A stretch of 64,000 nucleotides of DNA, from the NCBI GenBank assembly GCA_963682055.1, contig OY821744.1, positions 6,488,835 through 6,552,834 of the forward strand, in the 5' to 3' direction. The notes beneath the pieces were generated by a model, which did no database searches, was not told the DNA's origin, and saw only the letters and a program-made list of their open reading frames with translations. The position numbers were made by a program, and so were the translations under genes. The first letter of the stretch is position 1. The number at the start of each line of letters is the position of its first letter. Shown here piece by piece: positions 12,601 through 23,282 of the stretch. The stretch is from Primula veris (taxonomy: Eukaryota > Streptophyta > Magnoliopsida > Ericales > Primulaceae).

Positions 12601-13704
12601 TATTAACTGGATTAACTTTTAGGTAGATCCGCCCTACCACATAGCATTTCTTATGTTGTGTGGCAAGTCAACTATTAGATGACATGTTGAAAAAGCGTAC
12701 CAAGTAAGTTAAAATTCAAAAGTATACTAAAAAAACATAAATGATCAACTTCCCTACGAACTAACTTACGTAATTATCATCCCATATACATGATATATTT
12801 TATCAATTTAGCTTTCAAATATTAATATTAGTATAAGTAAAAGGCTACATGTTAGACATTAACTGTGACACAATATATTTTATATATCATGATATTATAA
12901 AAATAAATTGGGTTAGTATTAATTGTATTACATCTTGTAACATATGATGCATTAAATATAATTTTTTTAATTAATATTATGTTCCGACAAATAAAATATA
13001 TTAAAATCATCAAAAAAAATTAAAATTTTAATTAATATTCAACTTTAGGATAGTTTCAACTTGAGTTCTGTAATATTATATTTGAGTTTTTATTGTGTTG
13101 TAATGTTCCGTAAAATCTAATATATTAAAATCATTAATTTTTTAATTAATATTTAAATTTAGGATAGTATTATAACTAAAGTTTTATAATATTATATTTG
13201 AGATTTTATTGAGATGTAAATTTAGTTTTAGTTTTCGAAATTATAACTACACAATTTTTGTTTAAGTTTTTTTTAATTCTTATATTTTATTTCCCACAAA
13301 TTTTTGATTACATAATAAGTCTTTTTTATATGAAAATGTAAATTAAAATAATTACAGCCTCATGATTTATCCTACAGGATAAATAAAAAAACATTATTTA
13401 ATAAAACTTAAATTATTATTATGTATTAAAAAAGAAAGTGAATCTTGATAATTTAGATAAAAAATTTGATTGATCTACGTCTCATGAGTTTTATTTTCCA
13501 AAAAAATAGGAAGTTTTTTTTCAAAAATATAGGGAGGAGAGAGAAGTAGTGTGAATATGAGATGGATGGTTTTAATATGATGTTTCAGGTGTATTATGTT
13601 GATATGTATAAATAACAGGTGTATACATATGACTGATTTGTCACACCACATAAGAAATCATATATGATAGACCGAGTCTACCTAAAAGTTACTCCTATTA
13701 ACTG
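12601..13704. mobile_element. Non-autonomous Mutator-like element (MULE)
   Basis: The element proper is 12610-13695 (1,086 bp). Its ends form an inverted repeat of about 60 bp: left GATTAACTTTTAGGTAGA, right (read inward) GGAGTAACTTTTAGGTAGA, and further in both share 'TTTCTTATG(T/G)TG'. A perfect 9-bp target duplication, TATTAACTG, sits at 12601-12609 and 13696-13704. Long TIRs starting with G plus a 9-bp TSD are the MULE hallmark. No transposase is present. The interior is AT-rich and contains two copies of a block of about 130 bp (around 12976 and 13103), each with an 'aatttaggatagtat'-like core that also occurs near 2630 and 2755. Confidence 0.85.
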
Positions 13705-14008
13705 AGTAAGTTAAGTTTTTATAACATGTGAGAATATAAGTTAGATCATACATACACGATGATATATGTAAGCATAAAAATGTTCCCCTCTTCATAAAAT
13801 ACGAAATTTTAATATTCTTACCTGACAGAAGGCCGAGATTGGTGCTGCATCATTCACCAAAACCCTCATTGGCATTGATTTATTAATTGATGGGAATTGC
13901 AATTATTCATTGTGCTCTCACATGCCAATTAAATGTTCCATTCATATGCAATGTTAGCATAGACACTACATAATATTGATGAAATACTATCTTTAATTAA
14001 GAAGATAG

Positions 14009-14900
14009 TTTACAGTATGGGTGGAAAAAAACCCGACCCAACCCGTACCCGACCCAAAATTTCCCGACCCGAAAATAGTCCTTAGCCGAAAATGTCGGGG
14101 TTTGTCCCGACCCGACAAAATCGAAATCGGATGACAATTTTGGTTTCGTCGGGTGTCACGACTCGACCCGATTTTTTAATTAATTTATATTTTATATAAA
14201 AATATAAATTAAATTATATCAAATGCAAGTGATGAGAATCAAATCATGTACCTGTAACATACAATGTAAGCACTCTACCATATGAGGTACAATCCTTTTT
14301 GTTTTATATATTAGTTATAATTATATAATTATAATATAGATTTGTAGTTTTAAATATATGAAACTTTTAAAATAAAAAAAATATAGTTGAAAAATTATAT
14401 TGTTATTTTTAAAAAAGATAAATGATTATTATTTTCTGATTATAAAAATTATAATGATAATGTATCTCATTTAGTATGATAATTGTTGCTTGTGTGAATA
14501 AAACTAGATACTAAAATAATATGATAAAAAACGTATTAATTTTTTTATCTACTCCATTATTTGTATTTTCACACTATTTTTGTCTACTACATGTTAATTT
14601 CTTTTTTCATTTATTAGGAATGTTATTTTTAAACTAGAATTATGTTCCGTGTTAATAACATGTTTAAACTTCTCAAATGAAAATTGTTAATAAAAAAGAC
14701 GTCGTCATAAAATAAAAAAATATGTCGGGAGATTCGGGATAAACCTATTCCGACCCTACGGGATCCCGAAAAAGTCGGGTCCCGACTTTTGTCGGGTCGG
14801 GATGGGGATTTTTTTTTCATTTTCAAAAGTAATCGGGTCGGGATACAGATTAAGTATTTACGGATCGGATTCCGACCCTAACTCATCCCTGATTTACAGT
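14009..14900. mobile_element. Non-autonomous hAT-like element with GGGTCGG ends
   Basis: The element proper is 14017-14892 (876 bp). A perfect 8-bp target duplication, TTTACAGT, lies at 14009-14016 and 14893-14900, the length made by hAT transposases. The left end starts ATGGGTGGA and runs into repeats of cccgaccc; the right end, read inward, starts TCAGGGATGAG and runs into gggtcgg repeats, so the subterminal regions are inverted and GC-rich. The core is AT-rich, has no transposase, and carries a tRNA-like relic on the minus strand. Confidence 0.8.
14229..14293 (-). pseudogene. Degenerate tRNA-Ala-like relic inside the hAT element
   Basis: Read on the minus strand, a D-arm-like segment 'gtacctcatatggtagag' is followed by 'tgcttacattgtatg', which resembles an Ala anticodon arm with TGC changed to TGT. 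A T-arm-like 'gatttgattctcat' comes next, in the right order and spacing. The cloverleaf pairs are decayed, so it is not expected to be functional. It resembles A-box/B-box sequences of tRNA-derived repeats. I compared it with tRNA-Ala from memory only. Confidence 0.5.
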
Positions 14901-17132
14901 GCATCACACTACAAATGGTAGGGCATTGACAGTTTGTTCTCCACTTCTCCAATAAGCGGTTGGAATATTGACAAAACACAACGTTTGGCATAACACGCAA
15001 TTAAATGTAGAACTAGGGTTATAATTTCTCAAGGTACCAGTCATTATTTCCTGAGAGGGGTAAAGTCTTCGCTCTATAAAAGTTGAAATTAATCACTTAT
15101 TCGTCACAGTGATGATATATAAACAAACATATATATTTAAGTTGGTAGATTCTTTTTTATTTCATATGCATGTATATAGCTTACTCACAACAGACCTTGG
15201 TTGAATGAGTGACTATATCTTTGCTATTAAAATAAGATCTTAAGAATTCATGATTTATCTCTGAGTAATTAACACAAACTGGCTTATCCAAAAAACCAAC
15301 TATATATATATATGCAGTTATGACTTTGGTCTTTTGAACTTTATGAGTAATTAAAGCACTTAAAGGAACATAGGAGTTGGGAACTCTAAATGATCCTCTA
15401 AAATAAACAATAGCACAGTACTCTTGAAATCTTCTTATGGGAGGTAAAGTCATGTAAATAATCTCACATGGGGATACCACAATACTAGCTAGACAATTCA
15501 AAATTTATATTTTGGATTCCAAGTTTGATTATTAAAGTACCACTCTACTTTATTAAGTGTTTAGGTGACAATTTTTCATCTTTTCCACTATATGTGTTAC
15601 TTATGTAGGAATATTACCTTAGGAAGTTGCCTAATACTTGCTCATGCCAAAAATATAACAATCAACCCCTTCTCCGAGTTTTTATTGATATAAAGATCTC
15701 TTTTATTCGTGTACAAGTCTACATCGTACATTAATAACGCAGACTTTTCGGACCTCCAAAGCTTTACAAAAACTGCACCATATGGCACGCGATAGTGAAG
15801 ACGAAGCCCTACATGAAACCCATCATTAATTTATAAGAAATGATATGTACCGAGCGTAAGCATCGAGGTAATTACGCTGTCATTGTTTTAAGTACATTAT
15901 TAAGCTAAACTAATCAAGAATTAATTTAGAAATCACATGGGAGGATACTTCTTATTCTAGAAGAAATTAAAGGTTGAGCTCGGTTCTGCCATTTGTTTTT
16001 ACTCAGAGAATCCCAGTGTGATTTTGTTTTCTAGCTAATGAGGAAGTGAGATGGATTTAATTTGTCATGTACTTAACACATGATCAGTAACATGACTATG
16101 TGTTGTCTGATCCTAATTAATGAATTCCTCGATTTTAATTAACTAATGATACTTCTGTAAGTAAATAAAGATTTTTACTTGACTAATTCTTCGAGTCATT
16201 TATTTGTGCATATACTATACTATCTGCATACTTTATCGTTTTCCATATTTTTTTTCCCGTAACCAGTAAATAAAGAGTACATAGAATTGCAATAAAAAAA
16301 TACAAAGGGTCGATTAACATGCGATGTTGCTCTATGACATACTTATTCAGAAAAAAAATAAATCCTAAGCATAGCAACTGCTTTTTTAATTATTGGAAAA
16401 CATATATTTTTACGCCAGCTTTTTAGAGTACCATTTAAATCTAACTTTTTTCTACAAGGTGGCTAACCATTGTTCGATACTTCAGTTCAGTATAACTATA
16501 ACTACATTGTATATATAATTTTTATTTTCTAGTGAAGTTGTACACTGCACGCTAAATTATTGAATATGTTCACTTCTTTATTAGTCTGCAAGCAAGTGTA
16601 GATTTTTTATTTACAATATCAATCTGTATCCCGGATTTGTTGATAAGCATTTGTTATGCACTTATACCAAGTCATAAACGTATTCAAGTTTCTTTGTTTC
16701 ACCATTAAAAAGTTGCACATGCCATTAATAATGTATGAACTTGATTAATGATATATGTTCAATTTTAATTTCTAAATAATCAAGTGTATACCGGATCTAA
16801 TCTTGGTATACTATACCTTCCACGTGCCACGCACATGTTATCCACGTACTAACTAGCCTTTGAGAAGAGTACCTAGCTTAACTAGCTATAGCTAGTACTA
16901 ATAAAGTAAATTAGCTATAATTTGTGACCCAATTTATTTAGGAGGAACTCATTTTGTATTTCTTTTATCTGAAAAATATGTTACCCCCTAAAATTAAATA
17001 GGTGGGCAACATTATACTGCCTCCCACTGTGATTATTTGAATTTGTTTGTTACTAGCATGGAAAAAAATATTTTTTAGTACTAGTTTAAGAAAATATCAA
17101 ACTTTATGGATTTTCGCAAAGTAAAATCATAG
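14901..17132. other. Long spacer with no supported gene
   Basis: Minus-strand open frames at 15181-15501 (106 codons) and 16183-16377 (64 codons) show no domain I recognise and have no convincing neighbouring exons. No inverted repeats with target duplications were found here. Confidence 0.45.
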
Positions 17133-17334
17133 ATCGGACTCAGGGGCTGTCTAACGGGTTGCCAACGGTCTAAGTGGACGAGGCAACACAACCCGTTGGT
17201 AAATAATTTTTGAAACAAATTAAAATTTATATTATGTTTTTTTCAGGTTTTTTATTTAAATAAACAAAACAAATGTTTTTTCTACTAGGCAACCCACTAA
17301 ACTAATTTTTTGTGGGGCCGGCTCTGATTGAACT
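17133..17334. mobile_element. Small hAT-like MITE
   Basis: The element proper is 17141-17326 (186 bp). It starts CAGGGGCTGTC and ends (read inward) CAGAGCCGGCC; 'GGGTTGCC' also occurs inward from both ends, inverted. The flanking octamers ATCGGACT and ATTGAACT match at 6 of 8 positions, consistent with an aged 8-bp target duplication. There is no coding capacity. Confidence 0.6.
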
Positions 17335-18054
17335 TGATAATAACTCGTCGTATTATTTAATATCTAGTAACAATTATGCACTTGATATTTATAAATTAAG
17401 CTTGGAGTTTTGTTAATATAGGTTACAGTTATCTGGTGGTTTAGTTTAAAATCAAATTAAAACGAGTTATTTCGAATGAAGCAGATTTGATTGTTTAAAA
17501 TTTAAAATTTTAATTTAAGGATGAAAGGGAACGTGTTGGCCCAAGTTTCCGAGAAATGCTGGTAATTGCCCCTTGTTTACATTTTTGCAGTGGTTTCATA
17601 AAATAAGACTTGTAATTGCATTTTCCAAATTTGATTCATATTAATTTTTTAAAGGTTATCTTTGTGTCATAAAATAATGGAAAAATTGATAGGTCACCGG
17701 CAAAATTGGCACGATAACAATTCCTTCGAAAAGTCATGCTTAGCATCTTCTTACGGAACTCGTATTTATTCTAATTTACTGTCATGACTCATGATGCATG
17801 CTATTGGAAATTTTAATATACTAAGGGATTGTTTTGGGTACAGTTTTTTAAGATATTATTAAGCAAGTGCACTCAAAATTTAGATTTTTTTTGGGTTTTA
17901 TCCATTTCTAGAACTTTCAACTTAGTTTTCAGCCATTAGTTCAAGAGAACACTATTTTTAAGCGGACATACAATATGATACAATACAATCTATGAGTGGG
18001 AAAACAATTTTGAGCTTCAAGATTGCATCTAAATTAAAAGTACAAAAGGGTTAT

Positions 18055-18472
18055 TTGACTAAAGTTTTTAGGGTTTTTCAGCTCATTTGAGCCTGGAAAT
18101 TTAGTAAATCTGATATAGTATTAATTTTCTGATCTTGAAATTAATTGTATTTAATTATATGCCCTAAGAGATGCTACATTATAAGCAAAAAGAACAATTC
18201 TTCAGTTTCAAGGTTACCAAAACAACCCTAAAAGTCAATGCATTGAGAGAGTTGGACATGGTGAACAAAAAATGTGTAGAATAATGGTTACGGTAACCGA
18301 AATAGTTGTAAAAAATTGACCTTTTGGTGATTCACTTCTTTTTTAAATACTCTATATACCACCCAGCTCAAGGCCAATTAGACTAAGTAAATCATTGTTA
18401 GTTAAAAACTCAATATTATATTTTCTTTCTCTACTTGCGTATGGAGAAGAACTGTTTAAAGTGAAAGGTCAA
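18055..18472 (+). promoter_or_regulatory. WRKY gene promoter: W-boxes and TATA
   Basis: Four W-box cores, TTGAC(C/T), lie upstream of the WRKY gene: 18055-18060 (+), 18233-18238 (-), 18316-18321 (+) and 18467-18472 (-). A TATA-like TATATA is at 18353-18358. If it is used, transcription starts near 18385, leaving the last W-box inside the 5' UTR. W-boxes are the binding sites of WRKY proteins, so self- or cross-regulation is plausible but not shown. Confidence 0.45.
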
Positions 18473-18687
18473 CGATCCTCTCTCTTCAGAAACCAAAAGT
18501 TATCCCTTTGTTTGTTTTTGAGGCCAACAAGCACCATTTTCAACCTTTGAAACACTATAGTTGCACATTTACACCTTCTGTTTGAATATATACATAATAC
18601 ACACAAGTGCATTTCCAACACCTTTATTATATATTGGCAAAGCCTACCAAATTGTTCAAAGAAAATCAAATGAAGTGTTTAAGGTAA
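18441..18687 (+). promoter_or_regulatory. Two short uORFs upstream of the WRKY start
   Basis: Two ATGs precede the main start in the predicted leader. One opens a 7-codon frame (18441-18464, MEKNCLK). The other opens a 5-codon frame (18670-18687, MKCLR) ending 27 nt before the main ATG. Such uORFs can lower translation. It depends on the transcript really starting at the TATA near 18353, which I infer. Confidence 0.4.
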
Positions 18688-18714
18688 GCAATTATTCTTC
18701 TTCTTTCATAAACG

Positions 18715-21546
18715 ATGAATAATTTTCGAGGCGATTTGACAGACATATTAGGAGCTAGCAACGGCGATATTGGTAACACTTCGGGTGAGGCTTGGCAGTT
18801 TCAGACAGTTTCCGATGGAAATTTTAAAAAACAAAACTACGACTGTTTTGGAGATCCCTTCTCTTGTGTAAATGATCCGTTATTAGACGAGCTGGATATG
18901 CCTAAGTCAACCTTTTTCGACAACTTAACTGATATTGATATGAAACCCAGTGTTGTTTTTTCACCTATAGTTAGGCCTAGTAATATCTTCCCGAGGATTC
19001 TTCAGATCCCGCCTAACACAAAGTTGCCACTTAGTAGTGATATGATTGAAAGTTCTCATGGTGATGTGATTAGCTCTCCTAATTCTTCAAAGGCGGGTTT
19101 TGTTGGTAACTCTTTGGGGTTGCATATGTCATCGCCGCGGAATACAGGAATCAAACGGAGGTGAGTACTTTGGAAAAAGTACTAGTAGTTTTTATTTGTT
19201 TGTTACTTTAATCTGGTTCTTCTAGCTCAACATGACATTTTTTTTGTGTATCTAACAAATGTAAAAATAGTACTTGATTAGTTTCATCTGAGTTCCATCT
19301 GTTGTGAACATCCATACTTAGGTTTTGAAACAAAAGTTATACTGAAACTGGGATTATTTTAAAAAACATAACCACCGTGATTTTTTAAGCTTCATAGCAT
19401 ATCAGGAAATCAAGAGATTGAAGAAAGGTGTAGTCTGCATATATACTGATTGATTCCAGAAATAAATTGTACAATGTATCTTGAGTGGGGTCACAATGTC
19501 ACAATTAAATTCACTGATTCCGGTTCCATTTAGCTATCTAAAACCTTTCAAAAAAAAAAACCTATTGTTTCACTTGAAAGCACATGATCTGATAATATAC
19601 GTACGATTCTCAACCTATACTGATTTTGCTACACGTCAATGAATGTCTAGTATAAATTATGTCCTCCCAAGTTTCTAAAAATACAAAAACTCCAAATGAA
19701 AAAAAATATAGATGCTGATGTGGTGAAATGCATATTGTATGTCTTTTGCTTTAATTTTATTGAAACCCTAGCTGTTGCAACTTGAAAGTTAAAGCATGTT
19801 TATAATAAATATTTGCGTATTGATATAGTTCAGTTATTGGATAAACAGGAAGAGTCAAGCGAAGAAGGTTGTATGTATACCAGCAGCAACACCAGTAAAT
19901 AACCGTCCTGCTGGTGGAGAAGTCGTTCCGTCAGATCAATGGGCTTGGAGAAAGTACGGCCAAAAACCTATCAAGGGGTCTCCTTATCCAAGGTTAGTAT
20001 TTCACAAGATTAGCATGATTACAAATGTAAAAGAATGTATATTTAGACTTGTTTGTTAGACTTGCAAGTTCTTCCAACTTTCGTGCATTTGAAGGTTTTT
20101 ATGCAGTTGATAATAATTTTTGAGTTAAATATTGATGTTGTTTTTGGAAAAAACAAACTGGAAAATTCATGTTTTATTCTGGAAGAACTTGTTATTTTTC
20201 TTTGAACTTAAAACTACAAAAAAAAAAAAAAAAAAACTTAGTCTGTATATATGATTTATAACTATTCCAATTATATATATAAATCAGAGAGATATTGGGG
20301 GGCAATTTAAGTCAAATAAACATATATAGGGCCTGTTGTATGAATTAAGCTTTGATAGTCATTATTGTTGGTTATTTGCAAGTCTGTGTATATATCTTCT
20401 CTGTTGGCAAGCAATGTAGTCTAAGAAGTAGCTTAAGCTTTGACAAAAATGGTTGCCAACTCAAGTTTTTTCTATCTAAATGAAAGATCGAAACGTACAT
20501 CTACCTAATTTAATTTGACTACCACCGATAAAAGAGACTTTTCATGTTTCACTTGAATGCTTCTTGATTCATTTTTATTAGTTTAGAATATTACTTTCAA
20601 GAACCAATGAGGCAAGAACTAGTTACCTCTTTGTCCATTTCTTATAAAACTAATTACTCTAATAAAATGAAAAATCTATCTTTATACTCAATTTTCAAAA
20701 AATATATATGTACTCCATATCTTACCAAAATTAATGTGCCACAAACGCAGTTGTGTGGAGTTTTTCTTGTTTACAAATTTAGTTCTAGCTTTAATTTTAT
20801 ACATCTATGTTACTATGTGCATGTATTTGAACGAGAATTTATTCAATACTTTTTTTTCTTTCTAAAAGTATATGTCCATTCTAATTACTTAGTCTTAGAG
20901 ATAAGTTTTCTGTACTTGCATGTCCAGGGGTTACTATAGATGCAGCAGCTCAAAAGGTTGTTCCGCGAGAAAACAAGTAGAACGTAGCCGAAATGATCCC
21001 AAAATGTTACTAATAACATACTCATCGGACCACAACCACCCTTTGCCTACTCAGCGGAACGCCCTCGCGGGGTCCACCCGATCCCAGCCCTCAAAAAGCT
21101 CCATTTTATCCCCTAAAGCCACAACACAATCCCAAAAAGAACATTCACCACTTACCAACATAAAAGAAGGATCCAAAACCAATGGTAGCAAAACTTTCGT
21201 GTCATCGCCAACCGTAGATAACGCGACCACAATGAAGGAGGAGAGAAAAGATTTCGATGCCGTTAGCACAACCATGGATTTCAGTGATGACAATTCATCG
21301 TATAGGCCGCTTTTACCATTGGATATGATGGATAATGGTCTCCATTCAGAAGACCTTTTTGCGGAGTTAGGGGAGATAGGAGATGATGATGACCAATTGA
21401 AAATGTTCTTTACTACTTCAGGGTTCCCATCTGATCATGATGGGAGCGAAAGCAACAAGGTCCTCGATGCGAGCTTCTTTGATTGGATAGGAATTAGTAA
21501 CACCGATAATGATCCATCATTTGGAGATACTAACAGTGGTTTATAG
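18715..21546 (+). CDS. WRKY14: WRKY transcription factor, group IIe (WRKY14/35-like)
   Basis: This is a nuclear transcription factor that binds W-box DNA through a zinc-stabilised WRKY domain. Coding exons are 18715-19160, 19849-19992 and 20928-21546, all with GT-AG borders, giving 402 residues. Exon 2 carries [18 protein letters not shown] and exon 3 continues [11 protein letters not shown]...DHNH, a complete C-X5-C-X23-H-X-H finger. The intron splits the domain after PYPR, a position typical of group II/III WRKYs. The stretch before the domain (KKVVCIPA) and after it ([17 protein letters not shown]) is characteristic of group IIe members of the WRKY14/35/65/69 branch. The C-terminus is acidic, ending with a DWIGI motif. 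A polyadenylation-like AATAAA lies at 21636. WRKY14 is preferred over WRKY35 because of the neighbouring bHLH52-like and TWINKLE genes. Confidence 0.93.
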
Positions 21547-22703
21547 CAAGATCAAAGAGATACTATAAATACTAGTTACAGTTTGTTTGGTTGTAGCTTT
21601 TGAGTAAACAATACTCTATATTTTTTCCTCAAAATAATAAAAGTAAAAGCAGATGGACTGATTTGCTTAAAAGTTCGGAGCAAGTTGAGCAGCCAGACGC
21701 ATGGTAGCTGTTATGGCGACGAAACAACTTGTGCTTGAAAGCTCCAACCAAACAAGCTCTTGTTGATTTTCTTTTCAATTTGCTTTCATACTTGGATCAA
21801 GAGGTGGTCTAAGCTACCCAGTTCTAATTGTTGTTTTTCATATGCCAAGAAGGCTTTCTTTCCGTCTCTTTTCGGGAAAAAAAAATTAGGGTGATGTAGT
21901 TGTATGTTGTACACGTCGCAAGCTGCCAAGTTGATCACTCCCTTGGCTACACTAGATATCTATATTGCATTGTAGTTTACATGGCCATATCTGATCATAT
22001 CATGCTTCAAATACAGAATTTTAATATTTTCAGGAATGCTCCGAATGGAATATTGTTAGGAATTTGTTTATAGTTTGCGGTTTGCCCAAAAACATGGTGA
22101 AATTATATGATTTTCCCATCAAAGCCATTATTTCACTTCATTGGTAAACCTCATATACTTTTCTATAGTTTCCCGGTATCCCGAATTAATCGGTATAAAA
22201 AAACGGTTTTTAACAATCAACTCGATCAAGGCTCCAAGTTAATAACTCTATGCTTGCCTTTACCCGAAGGGAGGTGTAGTAAGCAATCATTAATCTAACA
22301 ACTTTTTTTTTCCGGTGAACGAGCTCATATATTAAAAAACAAAAGAAAGGTCTTAATCATGGAACAAAGCCTCCATGATGGCTTACAATTCAAAATACGA
22401 TAAGTAGCCTTATTACAAACTAAAATACAGCAATATGAGCTTAAGGAAGCAAATAAGAAGAAAAAAGCTAATACACAACAAAACTTGACTTTATCAAGCT
22501 CAGTGAATCTAACAACTTGATTTGTCCAAAATGTGAAGAAAAAAACATCATTTGTCAAATTACAGAAACCTTGGGAATAAAGTCTTAAAAAGAAAGTTAA
22601 AACACTAAACTGATAAATATTCAAACCCGGAGGTGCTTTTAGTAGTTTCTAAATAATCATTATTTCAGATTTTGCCCAAACGTGGAAGCCTCAGTATCCC
22701 ACA
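21547..22703. other. WRKY 3' UTR and spacer
   Basis: The first 100-200 bp are probably the WRKY 3' UTR, with AATAAA at 21636-21641. The minus-strand frame at 22325-22624 has no recognised domain. Nothing else is supported. Confidence 0.5.
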
Positions 22704-23237
22704 AAATATAAACGGGTAAAATTCTAATATCCCCCTGGAAATATGGGTAATTTTCAAATAACTCACATAAACTATTAATTCTTGCAATTAACTCCCATAA
22801 ACTATCAATTTTTTACAATTAACTTCCAATACTATCTTTTAAAATGATATAACTTTATGCTCGATAATCCGTTTTGGTTGATTTTTCATCTATTATAATA
22901 AATTAGTCGATATTCATGCATGTCAAGTAAATTTTATGGAATGACGAAAAAAATAATTTTTCTTACTAAAATAATATTGTTTTTTTATATAAAGCCTATT
23001 CTGATGGCATTTTACATTAATTGGTATCTTAACTCATGTGCATCGACAAAATACATATATAAAACAAATAATTTTATAAAATGAATAAATAAATAAAAAA
23101 GTTATATCATTATAAATATGAACTTGGGGATTATTGCAAAAGTTTGATAGGTTATAGGGGTTAGTTGCAATAATTAATAGTTTATTTGAAAATGTCCCAT
23201 AGTTCCAGTGGGTTATTTGCATTTTACAAATATAAAC
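22704..23237. mobile_element. Fold-back MULE-like MITE
   Basis: The element proper is 22714-23227 (about 514 bp), flanked by a perfect 10-bp duplication AAATATAAAC at 22704-22713 and 23228-23237. Most of each half is an inverted repeat: both arms contain 'attttcaaataa', 'aactattaatt', 'ttgcaa' and 'aacctatcaa'-like blocks in mirrored order. It carries no gene. The 9-10 bp TSD suggests mobilisation by a Mutator-type transposase. Related sequence begins at about 61426 upstream of ASY3. It ends 46 bp before the SDR start codon. Confidence 0.7.
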
Positions 23238-23282
23238 ACAATAATACAAATATCCTAAATACAGAATACAATAATAATAATA

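Noticed and set aside
15181..15501. 106-codon minus-strand frame
   Set aside because: It looked faintly like an F-box-associated region, but no F-box, no neighbouring exon and no firm motif was found.
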